From: Bryum argenteum
Lineage: Eukaryota; Streptophyta; Bryopsida; Bryales; Bryaceae
Length of the DNA stretch: 64,000 nucleotides
Assembly: GCA_037043015.1 (NCBI GenBank)
Contig: CM073331.1
Span: 2,873,501 to 2,937,500 of the forward strand
Direction of reading: 5' to 3'
In this document: positions 11,180 to 24,480 of the stretch, piece by piece
Numbering within the stretch: the first letter of the stretch is position 1
How the letters are laid out: the number at the start of each line of letters is the position of its first letter
Position numbers and translations under genes: made by a program
The notes under the pieces: model-generated
What the model was told of the DNA's origin: nothing
The model's database searches: none
The model's input: the letters and a program-made list of their open reading frames with translations, nothing else

Positions 11180-14100
11180 ATGGCGTCAGATGCGAACCAG
11201 CAGCAAGGCAACATAGTAACCCAAGTGATCAGCGAGTTGAACACAGTGGTGACCGAAGCTCGCAAAGCACCGGTAGCGCGAGACAGTTTCTTCCGATACG
11301 CGGCCTATCTGGAGCAGCTACGGCCGATACTGGATCAGTTAAACTGCGGGAAGGTGCCGCAGCTGCCGCTCCGCGTCCAGTCCGCCCTGAGCGGGCTCAA
11401 ACTGGAGCTCGTCAAGTTCCAAGGGCCATTGGAGACGATCAGAACCAGGAGCCGCTTGTACCTGCTCACTCATTGTCACCAAGTGGTGCAGGACATTCAA
11501 ATCTCCACACGTGGTGTCGGCAGTTGTCTCGTCTGCTTCTCGCTCTCGAAGAATGCCTCCCAGATGCGTGAATCGCACATGCTTGATGTGGGCCGGAAAG
11601 TGGAAGTGCTTGCTCATCAGATGCAGCACGCCCACTTTAAGGTAACTCCCTTCTCGAATCAAAAATCACCCTCCCTTTTGACTAAGAACGCCATATTGGA
11701 TGAAATTGGTAAATTCCAGAAATCTGCTAACAGAACGTCACAAGAATAGGAGGTAATATGTAGATCATAATATAGAAAGGCTTTAGTCGTTTTTAAATCT
11801 GTGCAGTCAAAGCCATTCGATTTGAATACCTAGCAGTTCAGTTTATCGAATATGGTATTTTACCAGAAGTTGCAATATTGAACGTTCTGTTGCATATTGT
11901 TTCAAATGGGTTCAGATTCGGTCCGCTTTCAGCTCCTTATTAAAGACTAAATTGTTAACAAGGTTCGAGCATGGAGGTTGCAAAAGTCAACCTTCAATTT
12001 TCACTGATTTGATTTCATCATTGTCTGAATCTTGTTTAGCCTTCGTTCAAAGCAAATGTAAAACAGTTTGACAAAATATAGGTCAGAACAGAAGGTATTT
12101 GAAACAAAGACTCAGAATGGGGGTCGTGATGGTGTGCAGGTTTCAGCAAGCGAGGAGCGGATATGCCAGGCACTGGAGTCGGGGAGAATGGAGTCAGCAG
12201 CAATCCTGATGGAAATCGGTCACGAACTTGGGCTTGATGTGGAACGAAACCGCGGTGCTCTGTTCGAGCAGCTTCAGGTGCTGCGACGAGAGCTTCAGGA
12301 TTCCCGAGACCCCGCGCAGCTGCAGTTGCTGGAAACCATGGAATCCATGTTCCAGTCTTGGACTCACGACCCCGCCGGAACCTCCGATGACCCACTCACA
12401 CCGCACGACTCCTTCCTGTGCCCTCTTACAAACCAAGTACGTACCACCGATTCAACCATTCGCACAACCCTCCATTCCGGCAAAATGTGTGGCATATTTC
12501 AGAATGCAAAATGGTGGATTCTGAAGTAGATAATGACTTGAGCAAGAGGAAACTTCTAGTACTCTCATGACAATATTTGGTAGCAGAATGTCACTTTTAG
12601 GGGGGAAGACCAAAGGTGATGTTACACGAACTGGTGTAGTTTGAGAAGGAAGCCATATCTAGATGCTCTGTGATAGCCATTTTGGAGGCATCACCTTGTT
12701 ACACTTTTGGTATGACAGGGAGTTGCCATTCTAGTGAGATTACCAACTACTTTAGATTATGTGGCATGTTGACAAGATAGAGTAGCTGGATGATTGAGAT
12801 TTGGCGGTGGAAAAAGCACAATTTCTTACACTCTACACGATTGAAGTTTTAATTGGCTATGGCGTGTGCAGGTGATGGTGGATCCGGTGTTCGTGCAATC
12901 GGGGCGGTCATTCGAGCGGAGTGCAATCAGGAATTGGTTCCGTTCGCAGCGACGGGAAGGGCAACCGCTGACATGCCCCGTCTCAGGACAGACACTGACA
13001 TCTGCTGAGCTGCAACCGAGCCATGTTCTTCGTCATTCCATTCAAGAATGGAGGCAACGGAACGTGGGGTTTCGAATCCGGCAAGCTACCACTCACTTGA
13101 GCCCAACCGCATCGGTAAGTACTACTATCAAGCGTTACGTTGTTCCCGATTCGAGCATGGATCTCAGCTCATTGGAGAATCTCGTGTGATCGACAGAGGG
13201 AGGAGACTGAGAATGCGCTGGTGGATGTGATTCTTATGGCGGACGAGAGCTTGGAGAATCGGCGGAAGCTCCTGGAAGCAGGTTTTGTTTCGCTTTTGAT
13301 CGGAGTGTGGCAGCGGAATGCGAGATCGCGGTCTCATCAGCTGCGGTCTGGAAGCTTGGCCGCGCTCCGTAGCATGGCCATCGACTCCCATGAAAACAAG
13401 GTAACGAAGAAACTCCACACGAACTTTTTTTTCTTTCTATTATACTCCACTCAGCCATCGTCGGGAGTTGAGGAGACCATGTACCGCTAAACCTTAGTCT
13501 TACTATTTGGGGTTTATCAGCTTGTGATGGTGGAGATGGGAGCGATCCAGCTCGCGGTGTACAGCCTGAAGAGCGCTGGGGTGGAGAAAGAACAGGAAAG
13601 TGCAGTGAGTCTACTGCACGAGTTTTCATGGAGTCCGGGGCTATGCACATGCATAGGGTCGGAGCAGGGCGCGATCGCGGCGCTTGGACTCGCCTCCTCG
13701 TCGTCGAACGACGAAGTGTGCAGGCTGGCGGAGCAGACGCTGGAGAATCTGGAGCGAGTGGACGCGATAGCGTTGCAGATGGCGACGGCGGGGCTAATGC
13801 AACCCGTGTTGACGCGCTTGTGCCGCAGCCGCTCGGAGGCAACTCAAGTGGAGCTCGCGCAGCACCTGTCGCAAATGATCACGAGCGAAGAAGCCGTCGC
13901 GACAACGGCTGGCAAAACGCTCGTGCGCATGCTGTCCATCAGCCCCAATGCCCGCGAGGCCGCGCTCGGCGCCTTGTTCAACTTATCGACGCTGGACGGC
14001 ACCGCGGATACGCTCGTGAAATCCGGCGCCATCGCTCACCTTGTGTTCACCATGCTGTCCCTCCCCGCCCCCACCCACTTGAAGGAAATCGCTGTTGTTA

Positions 14101-15840
14101 CTCTCGCGAATCTTATCCTCGATCCTACCAGCTGCTGGGAGCATTTCGTCGTTGATAAAGACGGCCATTTCTTGCATTCCGAGAAGATCCTCAGCAAATT
14201 TTTCGGCCTGCTCCAGTCTGGTAGCGCCCTCTGGAAGGAGAAGATCCTGCAGGTCCTCTTCAGCATGCTTTGCTCTGACCAAGTCGCAGGTTCGTAGCTC
14301 TACCCCAACTCACAGGTCTTTGAATAACCTCAATCCCATGTCCATGGAATCATGTGGAAATCCAAGTGGTTGTGCTTTCTGTGTTCCGAATCCGGATCAT
14401 TCAGCAACCTACTTTACTATGTACTGCATACTGTAGAGTGAATTCGCTTGATTCAGTTACCCTACCTTGCCATATGCAACACAAGTTTAAGATTTTCCTT
14501 GAACTCTTGGGCACTTTTCACTCAAGAATCCACCATCTCAGAAGTACCTTATGCATTCTCGACTACACCATTCTGCGGGATTAACGCCACTTGAATGGAT
14601 GTGGAAAGAATATGGGCTGAGTGCGTAAACAAGTCGTTTAATGGACCTCGGTAATTGTTGCAGGTGTTGTGGCGGCCAATATATGCAGCTGTGGTGGCTC
14701 GACGACGCTCATGACGTTCGTAACGCACGCCGACACGAACACGCGACTGAATACCATGAGACTGCTGAGCTTGCTGAGTATCCACATTGGAGATGACATC
14801 GCCGCCGCACTCCGGTCAACACTGCAGCTGAAGTACCTCAAGGAGGTTCTTCTCCTGCACAGGAAGGCTTTGTCGGAAGAGCATATCGCGGTTGCTACCA
14901 TCCTTGCCAACACTCCACTCACCGAATTCGAGGTACGCTTGCGCTCCCACCCTCAAGTCGGCTGAAATAAAAAAGAATGGCCTGCAGGTGGAAGATACTA
15001 ACTTTTTCATTGCAAGTGTGCACTCAGGTGATTCGAGTGCTGGACGTTGAGATGCTGCAATGGACGGTGAGCACGCTGCAAGAGTACAAAGCGGGGCAAC
15101 GGCGGGGGCGGGATAAGATCGCAGTAGAGGAGGCGTTGTTGGGCATTCTGCTTCACTTCGCGAGAAATTCCAACATCACAATTCTCAACACGCTCCGTGA
15201 GCTTCACGTGTTCACGCTCTTCCAGTCGTATCTGAGCTCATGGACGCCGCTCATCAAGGAGCGAGCGGCGCGAGGGTTGGGTTGTTTATCTCAGCGGTGT
15301 CACTTGTTCACTTCCACGCCACAACAGGGGAGTTTGGCGTTCTTTGGCTTGTGCGTGTTCCCGGCGGCGATGAAAGCGACCGAGTGCGCGGTGCACGGGA
15401 GTGTTCACTGCAGCCCCAACGGGACGTTCTGCCTGGTGGCGGCGCAGGCAGTGGAGCCGCTCATCCGGCTGGTGAAGAAGGACGACGACGACGGCGTCCG
15501 GGAGGCTGCATTGAGCGCGCTCGCCACGCTGCTCGTGGACGACGGCGGAGTGGAGGAGCTCGTGCGATGCGAGGGAGTGCAGTCGATTCTCAACTTGTTG
15601 CAGCCGGGCCCGTTGCAGGAGACCGCCGTCGGGGTCATCGAGCGCGTGCTCCGCGTGGATTCAGAATACGCGCAGCAGATCGCCTTCGACCAACGCCTGC
15701 AGAATGGACTTGTCGAAGCTGCCCGTCGCGGTGGCCCCAAAACTCGCCTCCTCGCGCAATCTGCCCTCGCCTCCCTCGGCCGCTCGCAATCAGATGGCAA
15801 GTACAGCCACAACTACGTGCTCCGCCGAAACTCGCTCTGA
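11180..15840 (+). CDS. U-box/armadillo-repeat E3 ubiquitin ligase (PUB43/PUB44-like)
   Basis: E3 ubiquitin ligase of the plant U-box family. Exons: 11180-11641, 12140-12436, 12872-13114, 13197-13400, 13521-14289, 14664-14932 and 15028-15840. All junctions are GT-AG and in frame, giving 1018 aa, the size of the PUB43/44 class. Residues 1-240 are a helical N-terminal region. The U-box spans about 243-318, beginning FLCPLTNQ|VMVDPVFVQSG across the exon 2/3 junction and including CPVSGQTL and HSIQEW. From about 335 to the end are armadillo-type helices. The block CSPNGTFCLVAAQAVEPL resembles the class's C-terminal half. I used the ATG at 11180; a GTG three bases earlier is not a likely start. A second copy at 32118-38954 lacks the first ~115 codons. 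This copy appears intact. Confidence 0.92.
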
Positions 15841-16170
15841 TCGCCATAGCCGGTGGTCATTAGAGTTCGAGCGCGCGCGCTGGTCACCCAGTGCCAATTC
15901 GAGAATGTTTGCCTTGGAGCCTCCGTCAACGTGGGGTTACCGTCAACGTAAGATTGAGTGTATAGTGCGATCGCTGGTTTAGGTGTAGAATAATGTAAGT
16001 TCAAATAGAAAGGCTACTCTGCTTCTCAACAAAGGGAGACCATGTACATCCAAAATGGCCACTAACAAGATTTGTATATCATTTTAAATCGGCATAAGGA
16101 TCTAGCTTGGATCAATCATTCTCTTATTCACAATTGTTTAGTGCTTGATCTTTGCATGGCATTCTGAACC
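15841..16170 (+). other. 3' flank of the U-box gene, duplicated
   Basis: The 3' UTR and flank also follow the second gene copy (38955-39290) with high similarity, up to GGCATTCTG just before the copies diverge. The stretch has no gene of its own. Confidence 0.6.
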
Positions 16171-17665
16171 AACGAACTATGTCAGTTGGCCGAACCATGT
16201 CAATTGGCAAGTGGAAAGGAAGTCCCGTTGAGGTGGCATTGCAATTGCGAAACTATACATCAGTGGCAAAAGCAGGATCCCAATTTGTTTGTGTAGTCGG
16301 CCAATAAAAGAACTAGACAGAGCAATTCGCTGCTCTAGCTGGACATGACTGGCGCCGAACCAATCACCGGTTGCAATTACATCTGAGAAGTGCACGAATC
16401 ATGTCGATGGGCAAGTCAACAGGGACCATTCCGTGAGAGGTGCTCATATTGCAAACATATGTGTGTGCCCAACTCACATCAATGGCAAGCAGAAGTCTAA
16501 TATGGTCATTCTAACCGAACAAAGAACTAGACAGACCAATTAGAACGTGTATGATAGTCGATCAATCAGTCCAACAGTAAAATGTACGCATAACGAAACA
16601 ACCCCACGTCGCCTAGTAATTCTATGCTCGAAATGAAAAGAGACGAACGCAAAACCAATCATGCTATGTGAGAGCTCTAACTAGGGCTGCATACGCAGAA
16701 GCAATTTGGGGAGTGCACGGTCATTCCTGTGAAAGTTCTTGAGGGTGTCTTAAAAGTTGCTCGTATTGCTTACATTTCTGTGTGCAAACTCACATCAATG
16801 GCAAGCCAGGAGCCCAATTTGCCTACACAAAATCAGTCTAGATAACTCTAGATAACACCGATCGATAAGTCACTCGGTAAACCGTGTGCGACGCTCTAAC
16901 TGGACAAAGACGAGCTCCCGATCAATCACGACGTGCAGCGATGCGATGTGAGAGCCCCAATTAGGGAAATTGCAATTGGAAGCTTGCGACGATATTGACG
17001 GGGTCTGTAAGCAAGAGTGGCGTTTGTGCATTCCGGAGCGTGTCAGGCATGGCGATGGTGGGAATGTCAGGCATCGCGACGTCAAGTTGTGTGAGACGAT
17101 TAAAGGTGCCTTTTGATCGTTGTAGGATGCAAGTTAGACATGCGTGACGATCATTAGTCCAGCCTGGAGCAAGTCATGGCGCCATGGATGCAGGAGTTTC
17201 GGGAAAAACAAAACATGTCTCGAATGCTCGGCGCTCGAACAAATTCAGGTGCAAAAGCTTCACACATTCGTCTCTTTCGTCTCTTGTAATTTATTAGGTA
17301 AAGATTTTCTTATACCTGTGTAATGTGCAGATTGCCGAAGTGTTCTACTACGCTCATAAGAGGATTTTTCATCCGACTGCTGCTCTTAAATTCGATCAGG
17401 AGACTCAGACATCAAAACCTCGTTGACGAGGATTTTCATCCTCTGTGGCAAAGATAAGGATGGCGCACTCAACTGAATGACTTCCAGGTTGATTCTACCT
17501 CAGGATGAAGGGAAGAACTCTCTGCGCTGATTTTTGTATTCGAATGCTGAATCATGTGATTGATGAGCAGGTGAAGTGCTTTAATACGCCGCTCCAGCCA
17601 TCGGAGATAGAAGGGGTGGAGAATACGATGGCGGAGGGTGTGAATGCAAATGGGCTCACATTGGA
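16171..17665 (+). pseudogene. MIRO1: MIRO GTPase pseudogene, copy 1
   Basis: Debris of a plant mitochondrial Rho (Miro) GTPase. Readable pieces, in order: IVVGCKLDMRDD followed by a stop and SLEQVMAPWMQEF (about 17118-17200), IAEVFYYAHKRIFHP and FDQETQTSKPR (from 17331, right after an intron-like AG), and EQVKCFNTPLQPSEIEGVEN then GVNANGLTL near the end. In intact Miro these lie from the end of the first GTPase domain into the EF-hand region. Frames shift and stop codons intervene. An intron is kept before 17331, so the copy arose by DNA duplication, not retroposition. Homology to copy 2 stops near 17665. It follows the U-box gene directly, an order repeated at 39-42 kb. Confidence 0.85.
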
Positions 17666-18779
17666 AATAACTTACCACCATTTTTATCTTTTAGTCATTT
17701 TACAGTATTTTCATGGCTAGAAATAGGTCATGGTCTTTGTCCATGGTGTAAGGCACCCCTTAAATCAACCTCCAAAGGTGAGTGAAGTCTTTCAAATGCA
17801 AATCTGACTTTGGACAAGGTTCTAGATAGTAACTTTAGATCATATGAAAGTGAAACTATTCAATGATTGTATCAATTCTCGGTAACTTTCCGTCAAGACC
17901 ATTAGTGTTTCAAAATATTCCTCACAGTTTAGGTACTCCGTGAAAAGCCTCATGTCAATTTTTATTTCAAAACATGGTGATGTTGGCCCCCCAAGATTCT
18001 AGTTCTTTTTATCTATAGATGGACGGGGTCTGTTTACTCTTTTACACGTGAGCATTATGATCTCAATAATGATAAGGAGTTTTGAATGTAAGATTTGCCA
18101 TACTCATACATGAATAAGCTAGGATTTGAATCTTACAGTTTTATATTTTAGAATACTTTTGAGAATAAAACAAGTGCACTTTGCATGGCAAGAGGGCAAT
18201 TTTAGGAGGTTTTGGAAATTTTGAGACTACTCACCTTAACATTGAAACTCATCACGTTATGTAAGACTGTAATATTTAAATTTGAAAAAAAGTAATTTTC
18301 TATGTATGATAGTTTACAAAAGCAATGCACAGTCGCCAAGGACACCCATGAATAAAGTATTGGACTTTCTAAAAGTTCGTTGATAGGTGGATTAGGTACT
18401 AGTGACATGTACTTACCCTCATATGACATGTTACATCCTGTAAAAAGCTAACATTTTCACATAGTGGTATACTAAACTTGCACATACTAAGGCTAAATAT
18501 TGACAATATAAAAAGCACATGTAATGTAATTAGTTTGAAATCTCAAATGGTGTATCAATCTCAGTGTATACTTATTTTACTTTATCGGTACTACTTTACT
18601 TATTCTATAAATAAGAATATTTTTGCTTTAATCACAATGCATATAAAGGGATATAATCCAAGAATGACTAAACTTTACTAGACTTGCCAATGTCATATAT
18701 ATATATATATATGACATATGACATATTTTTCTTGGGATTTTGAAAACAAATATATTATAGAGGTGGAACAAATAGCTCA
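17666..18779. other. AT-rich spacer with (AT)n microsatellite
   Basis: No gene is seen. A nine-unit AT run at 18695-18712 is flanked by GTC and GAC, making a self-complementary stretch about 70 bp before the F-box gene. Confidence 0.5.
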
Positions 18780-19709
18780 ATGGGAGGAAAGCAATCAAAA
18801 CAAGTAACTTGCTCATATGACAAGAATACTCTTGATCCTAACATATGGAAGAAACTCCCTTATGCGCTTTGTGACCGTGTCTTTGCTCATCTTCCTATCA
18901 CCAAGATTTTCCGCTTGCTTTGTTTGAATAAAACGTGGAACCATGCTATTTCAACAAAATCTTCATTTCGTTTCCAAATTTGTGATGAAGCTCATCCAAA
19001 AAATCTATACCTAGTCACAGGAGATGCATCCAATGGTATTTGGTTGAGGTTATTGGACATGAAAAACAACAATTGGTGTACATATAAACTTCCTCGTTAT
19101 TATCTAGATCTTACTTATCCTTCTTATATCGACGGTAGAGGATATAGATTATATGCATATCTTATAAGTGAACTTAATCAAATTTCAATGGGTTTGGATT
19201 GTCGAAGAAACGTGATTGATTGGACTCGTCATAACCAATCATTGTTTGTAATGTGGAAGAAAAACAATGACTTATCAGATATTTCATCATCAAGAGAGAA
19301 TTTCTACATTGCGGAATATAGTGAAGAAGACATCATATCAAAAGAAGTTATAAAACGTATAGTTCATCCTTACCCTTCATTGGAGTTTGCCCATATAGTT
19401 CAACGTTACCCTTCCTCGTGGTTTGTCCAATCTGTAAACAATTCCTCATACCTTACAAGATTATATGCATGTGAAGGTTATTTGATGTTAGTAGGAACAA
19501 TGCAAAGACAAGATCAATATAGGAAGGATATTGCGTGTCTTTATGATCTAGGGACACGAGTATGGACTACCCTAGATATTCCACAACTGCAGTTAAAGAA
19601 CTATGATCTACGTAAATGTGAGCTTGTAAATTCAAAATGGTCACCTTTTCATTATATACCAACGTATGCAAAAAAAACCACGCATGTGAATTTTTTGCAT
19701 ATGAATTAA
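18780..19709 (+). CDS. F-box protein with N-myristoylation signal
   Basis: Single-exon 309 aa protein. The N-terminus MGGKQSKQVTC has Gly2, Ser6 and Lys7, the classic N-myristoyltransferase pattern, with Cys11 as a possible palmitoylation site. An F-box follows at residues 23-58 (WKKLPYALCDRVFAHLP then FRLLCLNKTWNHAI), which would bind SKP1 in an SCF ubiquitin ligase. The remaining ~250 residues have Trp/Tyr-rich segments (IWLRLLDMKNNNW, YDLGTRVWTTLDIP) like the beta-propeller-type C-termini of plant F-box proteins, but no clear kelch motif is seen. At 309 aa it is shorter than many F-box/kelch proteins. The frame is open throughout in an AT-rich setting, so the gene is probably functional. 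The substrate is unknown. Membrane attachment is inferred from the motif only. Confidence 0.85.
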   Translation: MGGKQSKQVTCSYDKNTLDPNIWKKLPYALCDRVFAHLPITKIFRLLCLNKTWNHAISTKSSFRFQICDEAHPKNLYLVTGDASNGIWLRLLDMKNNNWCTYKLPRYYLDLTYPSYIDGRGYRLYAYLISELNQISMGLDCRRNVIDWTRHNQSLFVMWKKNNDLSDISSSRENFYIAEYSEEDIISKEVIKRIVHPYPSLEFAHIVQRYPSSWFVQSVNNSSYLTRLYACEGYLMLVGTMQRQDQYRKDIACLYDLGTRVWTTLDIPQLQLKNYDLRKCELVNSKWSPFHYIPTYAKKTTHVNFLHMN

Positions 19710-21295
19710 TAAAAAAATCTAGTGGCTAGAATATTAAGCACACGCAATTAGAGTATCTTTCCGATGGTTATATTCATGGGTTTTTATAGATTCTACATTA
19801 AACTACCTCGAGACTAGAAAGAGTCTAAAGGTAACACATTGGGGGCTCCCCATACCTTTTGTGAACAAAATATTAACCACCAAATAGGAAATTGTGAATG
19901 GGGGAATTTCTCTTGAAATTCAACCAACTTTGGCTACTATAACCTCACAAATAAAAAGGAATCAACGGTTCAAATTTGGCATGTCATTGAAAGTCAAGTT
20001 AACTTTGAGGTCCTATAATTATATCTTTTAAACAATTTTAAGAATGAATATCTTAAGATCGAAGTAGAAAAAGGTCAATCGCTGTTACATAGGCAATTTT
20101 GCTTGAAAGATCTCTAAGGAGTTAGAAGATGGGAGTCTATATAAGGGGATTCTTATCATAATAAACTTTAGTGTGATTAAACTTTCTAAATGCAATATGA
20201 TAAATGGGGTAGCATGAGCAGTTAAGGAATCCTTACGCATATTACATGGGGCAGTCTTTATGTTCACCTCTAAACTTCCAAGGCCTCATAACAACCTAAA
20301 GCCCTCAAAACCACCCTTTTTTTATGCAAGATGAAAATTTTCAATTTTTGACTTAATTTCAAGTAGGTAACTGTAACATCTTGTATCTCACTTGTCTATA
20401 TATATATGCACCAACTCTTAGCTTCAAATTTCTCACCAACTTTTAAACCATAACATTCAAAGTTGAAAAGAGGGTTTTGACTCTTGTTGAAAAATGGATT
20501 TGAAGTTATTTGTGAGCCTATAAAACAAACTTTAAGATTAAATTTGAATTGTGGCTCTTTACATTTCTTGTTCGTTAGTGAGTTAGGAACAAGTCTATGC
20601 AATTTTTATTCTCATGCAACTTATAAAATTTAAAGAAATGGTTAAATTAACACAATGAGATATTCCAATTTTTTATTTTTATAAATTTTGTTAATAGAGA
20701 AAGAAATGATTAGACGTACAACGATTGAACTTGGCCCAAACTTTGATTGTAGGAAATTCACAAAATAATGTGGATAGTTAACCCATTTGGGCCCCCTTTT
20801 CAATCTTTTGAGTCCTTTTTTCTTTCGAGTCCCCCCAAGTTTTGGTACATATTTTCCTTCCTCCAAATTTTCACTTTCAACTCTTTGAGAAGATGACGAA
20901 GTCTTTGATCTTAGGACATTTACATCTACGGGCATCGTCACCTTCTTCTCGGGTGCTTTGCATTATCCCTTGGATTTCATATCTTGGTTCCTTGGAGGAT
21001 TTGGGACAACTTTTCCTTTGACCAAAGTTTTACCCTCTACCTTTTTGGAAATTTGATTGGGTCCTTGAAGGATTCGAAAAATGTTTTACTGTGTCCATAT
21101 TTTCACTTTCCACTTTTTGAGAATTTGGTCCAAGCTTTGATTGTAGAGAATTTACTTTGGTGGTTGCTTAATCACCAAAAATGTGGGGATACAAGTCTGC
21201 GCTTCTCTTGAACCATAGACCTAACATCTTCGCCTATTTAAAAGATTAAATTTTTTTAAGAAAAGAAATGAGCGTAAGGTGAATCAAGTGAGAAT

Positions 21296-21455
21296 AGAGT
21301 GCACATGAATTCAAGTGCATATGGAGGGCACGGTAGTTAGGTGTAAAATAGAGGGCGCGGTAGTTTGGTGTAAAATAGAGGGGGCAGTAGTTTGGTGTAA
21401 AATAGAGGGCGCGGCAATTCAAGTGGAAATGGAGGGCACGGTAGTTCAAAGTAGA
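21296..21455. repeat. Degenerate 27-bp minisatellite
   Basis: The unit GGTGTAAAATAGAGGGCGCG plus GTAGTTT repeats about five to six times with changes. On the minus strand it would read as nine-residue units of the form NYRALYFTP, but no gene context supports translation. Confidence 0.7.
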
Positions 21456-23273
21456 GGGAGGTGACTTTTAATTGATCAAAAGGAATGTCAAGCTTATCTT
21501 ATAAGTTCCACAAATGGGGAATAACTTTTACGTTTGGATGTTACTCGGATGATATCTTTGGACGACATTCATCAGATCTCTTGTGTTATATTCCTTCTTG
21601 GATGATAATTCTTGGTTGTTGAAAGTTCTTTTGGAGGTCAATGAACTTCTACTACTTTCATAATATGATATGATTTGTAGGATCTTATAAAGTATTAGTA
21701 TGAGATATCTATGGAAAAATTCTAGTTTTTTTGCCCTAGAGATTGGAAGGTCTTAGCATTCAATATAGAACACGCACTATCAAAAATCTGGATAATAAAC
21801 TTTGAGCAAGTAAGTTCATGTAAAGTCTAAACTGCAACCTCTTTTGTAAATATGTTACCTACCATTCTCCTATCACTCTTGTATGAAAGAAGAGTGTTCG
21901 GCTCGTTGGCAAACCCACGTGATAGGTTTGCAAAGAGCAGAGATACACAAAATTCAATAATTTTTAAAAGACGATAAAATAAAATAAAATGATTTAAGCT
22001 ATTTCAAAATGAAAGATTGCCTAAAGAGATTCTTTCTTTGGCTTTTATTCTAACACATCATGTACAATAGCAACAACCCACAATTATCATTCAGCTCTTT
22101 TGTCTAACACATTTCTTGTAGATAGAATTACCTCATTTGATTAGAATATTAGAGATTGAGAACCACTTTAGACTATAGTGGAAAAGACCATCGGTCAAGA
22201 AATGTGGAAAAAATGATGAAAGTATGACTATTAATTTGTGATTGATTGAAAGTGAAATACTCGATTGTTGCCTTTTCTTTGAGTGTATAAACTGAACCTT
22301 ATATTAAGAGTTAGAAGTAACCCTTGCATCTTCTTTGCCCTTGTAAAATATTTGGGCATTTGGCTTCCAATTTCTTGGCAGAGGAAATCTTGCCCTCTTT
22401 GTGCTCAAATGTTTATAATAAACTAGTCTACAAACTCAAAAATATTTTTGTGAGTTACATATGAAACTAGAGTGTCAAAGTTTCGATACTACTTCTATAT
22501 TTTCAATTCAAAAACATTTCAATTTTAGGCATAGCAAGCTTTTGAAATTACAATCAACCCAAAAAAGATTGTTTGGACTATCAGCAGTGTACATAATGTG
22601 TTATAAAGAGAACATCATGTTATGTACTCTTTCTACAATTGTCAATTTCTTCTTATTATAACATATTTATGGTGTGTTGCATCAAATTGATTGAAAACTA
22701 ACCTCTTAAAATAACATAAACAAACTAAACATTAAGCCACCTAGGTTATGGTGAACTATTGCTCAATGTTCTTGACATTGTCCTAATGTGTGTAATTATT
22801 TTGAGTTTTACTCGCGTACCAACTCTACTTTGTTTTGACCAAACCTATTACACCACAAAAATATTTGGAAAATCTAGCTCATACAAAAGTTTTTGGAGAA
22901 ATGGCTATTAATGAATAATTAATCCGCACAAAAGCACCGGAAGGACATAGTGATGATTTTTAGGGAGGGTCGTCAAGAAGTGGGAGTAGTAGAGGTGGGA
23001 GTACTAAGATAGAAGGCATAAGAAATTTCTAAATAAGAGAGTCTATATAGGTGCGACAACACTATAAAGCATGCTAGTAGTTATCGACATGATTTTTTGA
23101 TTCGTAAAGAATGATCATACAAAGTACAACCAATATAATACTCAATCACATGGATTTTATAAAACCATTATATGATTGTAACTTAGTTTATGGTTTGGCT
23201 CACAACATTTAAAATATTATGCAATCAATCATAAGAATATGTATAAACTTCACATGAATTTGTAGCGCCCGAA

Positions 23274-23450
23274 TAAGGGGCTCTTTACATGAGGAGTCAA
23301 GTCGTGTATGGGGTAGATAGAGGACAAAAATCCTTTTCACGTGATTTGTTCATTTCTCAAATTTCAATAAATACACCAATCACACATGAGAGGGATCTTT
23401 GACCTCCTACATCCCAGGGCTCCGCTTGACTTCTCCATGTAAAGTGTTCA
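23274..23450. mobile_element. Foldback MITE, copy 1
   Basis: The left arm GGGGCTCTTTACATGAGGAG and the right arm ending CTTCTCCATGTAAAGTG are inverted repeats. Inside is GACAAAAATCCTTTTC. It is about 177 bp long, the same size and design as the copy at 24041-24217. Confidence 0.55.
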
Positions 23451-24040
23451 TAGATATATATAAAGACAAGTCGAACATATACTCTATTCAAACGAGCCTC
23501 AAAAACATGTTTGAAGTTATTTTTCTTGTAAATGAAATCATATTGAAAGAGCATAACAAACATCAATGATTGGGCTATGTTACAAGTTGTAAATAAATAA
23601 GATTGATGGGAATCAAGAAAACATGAGGTGTTGAGCCATATGTATGACTATTAATACATTAGAGTTATCAAAAGTTAATTCACATGAGTGATCAAACTTT
23701 ATATAGAATTGAGAGTGAACCATATTCATGTGAACATATAAAACATGAAGGGGTGAGCTTTATTTAATGTTGCAAATAAAATAAAGCCATAAGAATATAA
23801 AAGCATGAAGAGTTGCGCTATACAAAAGTTGTGGATAGACTAAATCTTTGAGAACATGGAAAATATGAAGGCTTGAGTATTATTTGAGATTATGAATAGA
23901 CTACGGCCACAAAAGAACCATGCAGACACTTATGTGGGAAGTAGAACTATTCATGGGGCCGAATAAAGACAAAAATCCTGTCATATGATTGGTCGACACA
24001 AGATATTCTTAAAAAATAAACTAATCACATTTTGCCTTCC

Positions 24041-24217
24041 TTAGGGACGCTTTACATGGAGAGTTAAGGTATGCATGGGGCCGATGAAAGGCAAAAATAC
24101 TCCACATGTGATTGGTTCATTACTTGAAGTACAAAAAATGAGACAATCACCTTCAAATGATTTCTCCCTTCCATTGACCCCATGTATGCCTTAACTCCCC
24201 ATGTAAAGTGCCCCTAA
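24041..24217. mobile_element. Foldback MITE, copy 2
   Basis: Long imperfect inverted ends: TTAGGGACGCTTTACATGG on the left and the complement of TTAGGGGCACTTTACATGG on the right, continuing for about 40 bp with AGTTAAGG and CATGGGG shared. It has no coding capacity. The superfamily is not clear; a TTA is present at both ends. Confidence 0.65.
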
Positions 24218-24480
24218 AGACTGGAGATAGTATTCACACTCATAAGTTTAGTAGTTCTACACCGCAAAATATCGTGTAAGCAATACTCAAAGGTAAGGTG
24301 AAAGAACATAATATTCGCTCAAATCCCAATGAAAGAAGGTTCATCTTCCTTCATCTAGACCTCAACTAAGAAAAAGTCAAGATAAAATTCATCCAACACT
24401 GGATGGATGATAATGGCTGACCATACCCACGTAATCTTCATATGATCATGATCGAGTTTTCAAAGGCACGGGAACCTAAC

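Larger units (their letters stand above)
19710..24480. other. AT-rich intergenic region
   Basis: No convincing gene was found. Open frames here are short, AT-driven and domainless. The minisatellite at 21296-21455 and the foldback elements at 23274-23450 and 24041-24217 are listed separately. A third, partial relative of the foldback elements is at about 23930-24020. Confidence 0.5.

Noticed and set aside
15240..15863. Long alternative frame (207 codons) across the last U-box exon
   Set aside because: It is an Arg/Ala/Gly-rich shadow of the GC-rich real frame; the same shadow appears in the second gene copy.
21246..21449. Nine-residue repeat protein on the minus strand of the minisatellite
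   Set aside because: The repeat is a 27-bp DNA array, a multiple of three, which opens a frame by chance; no conserved ends or gene context.
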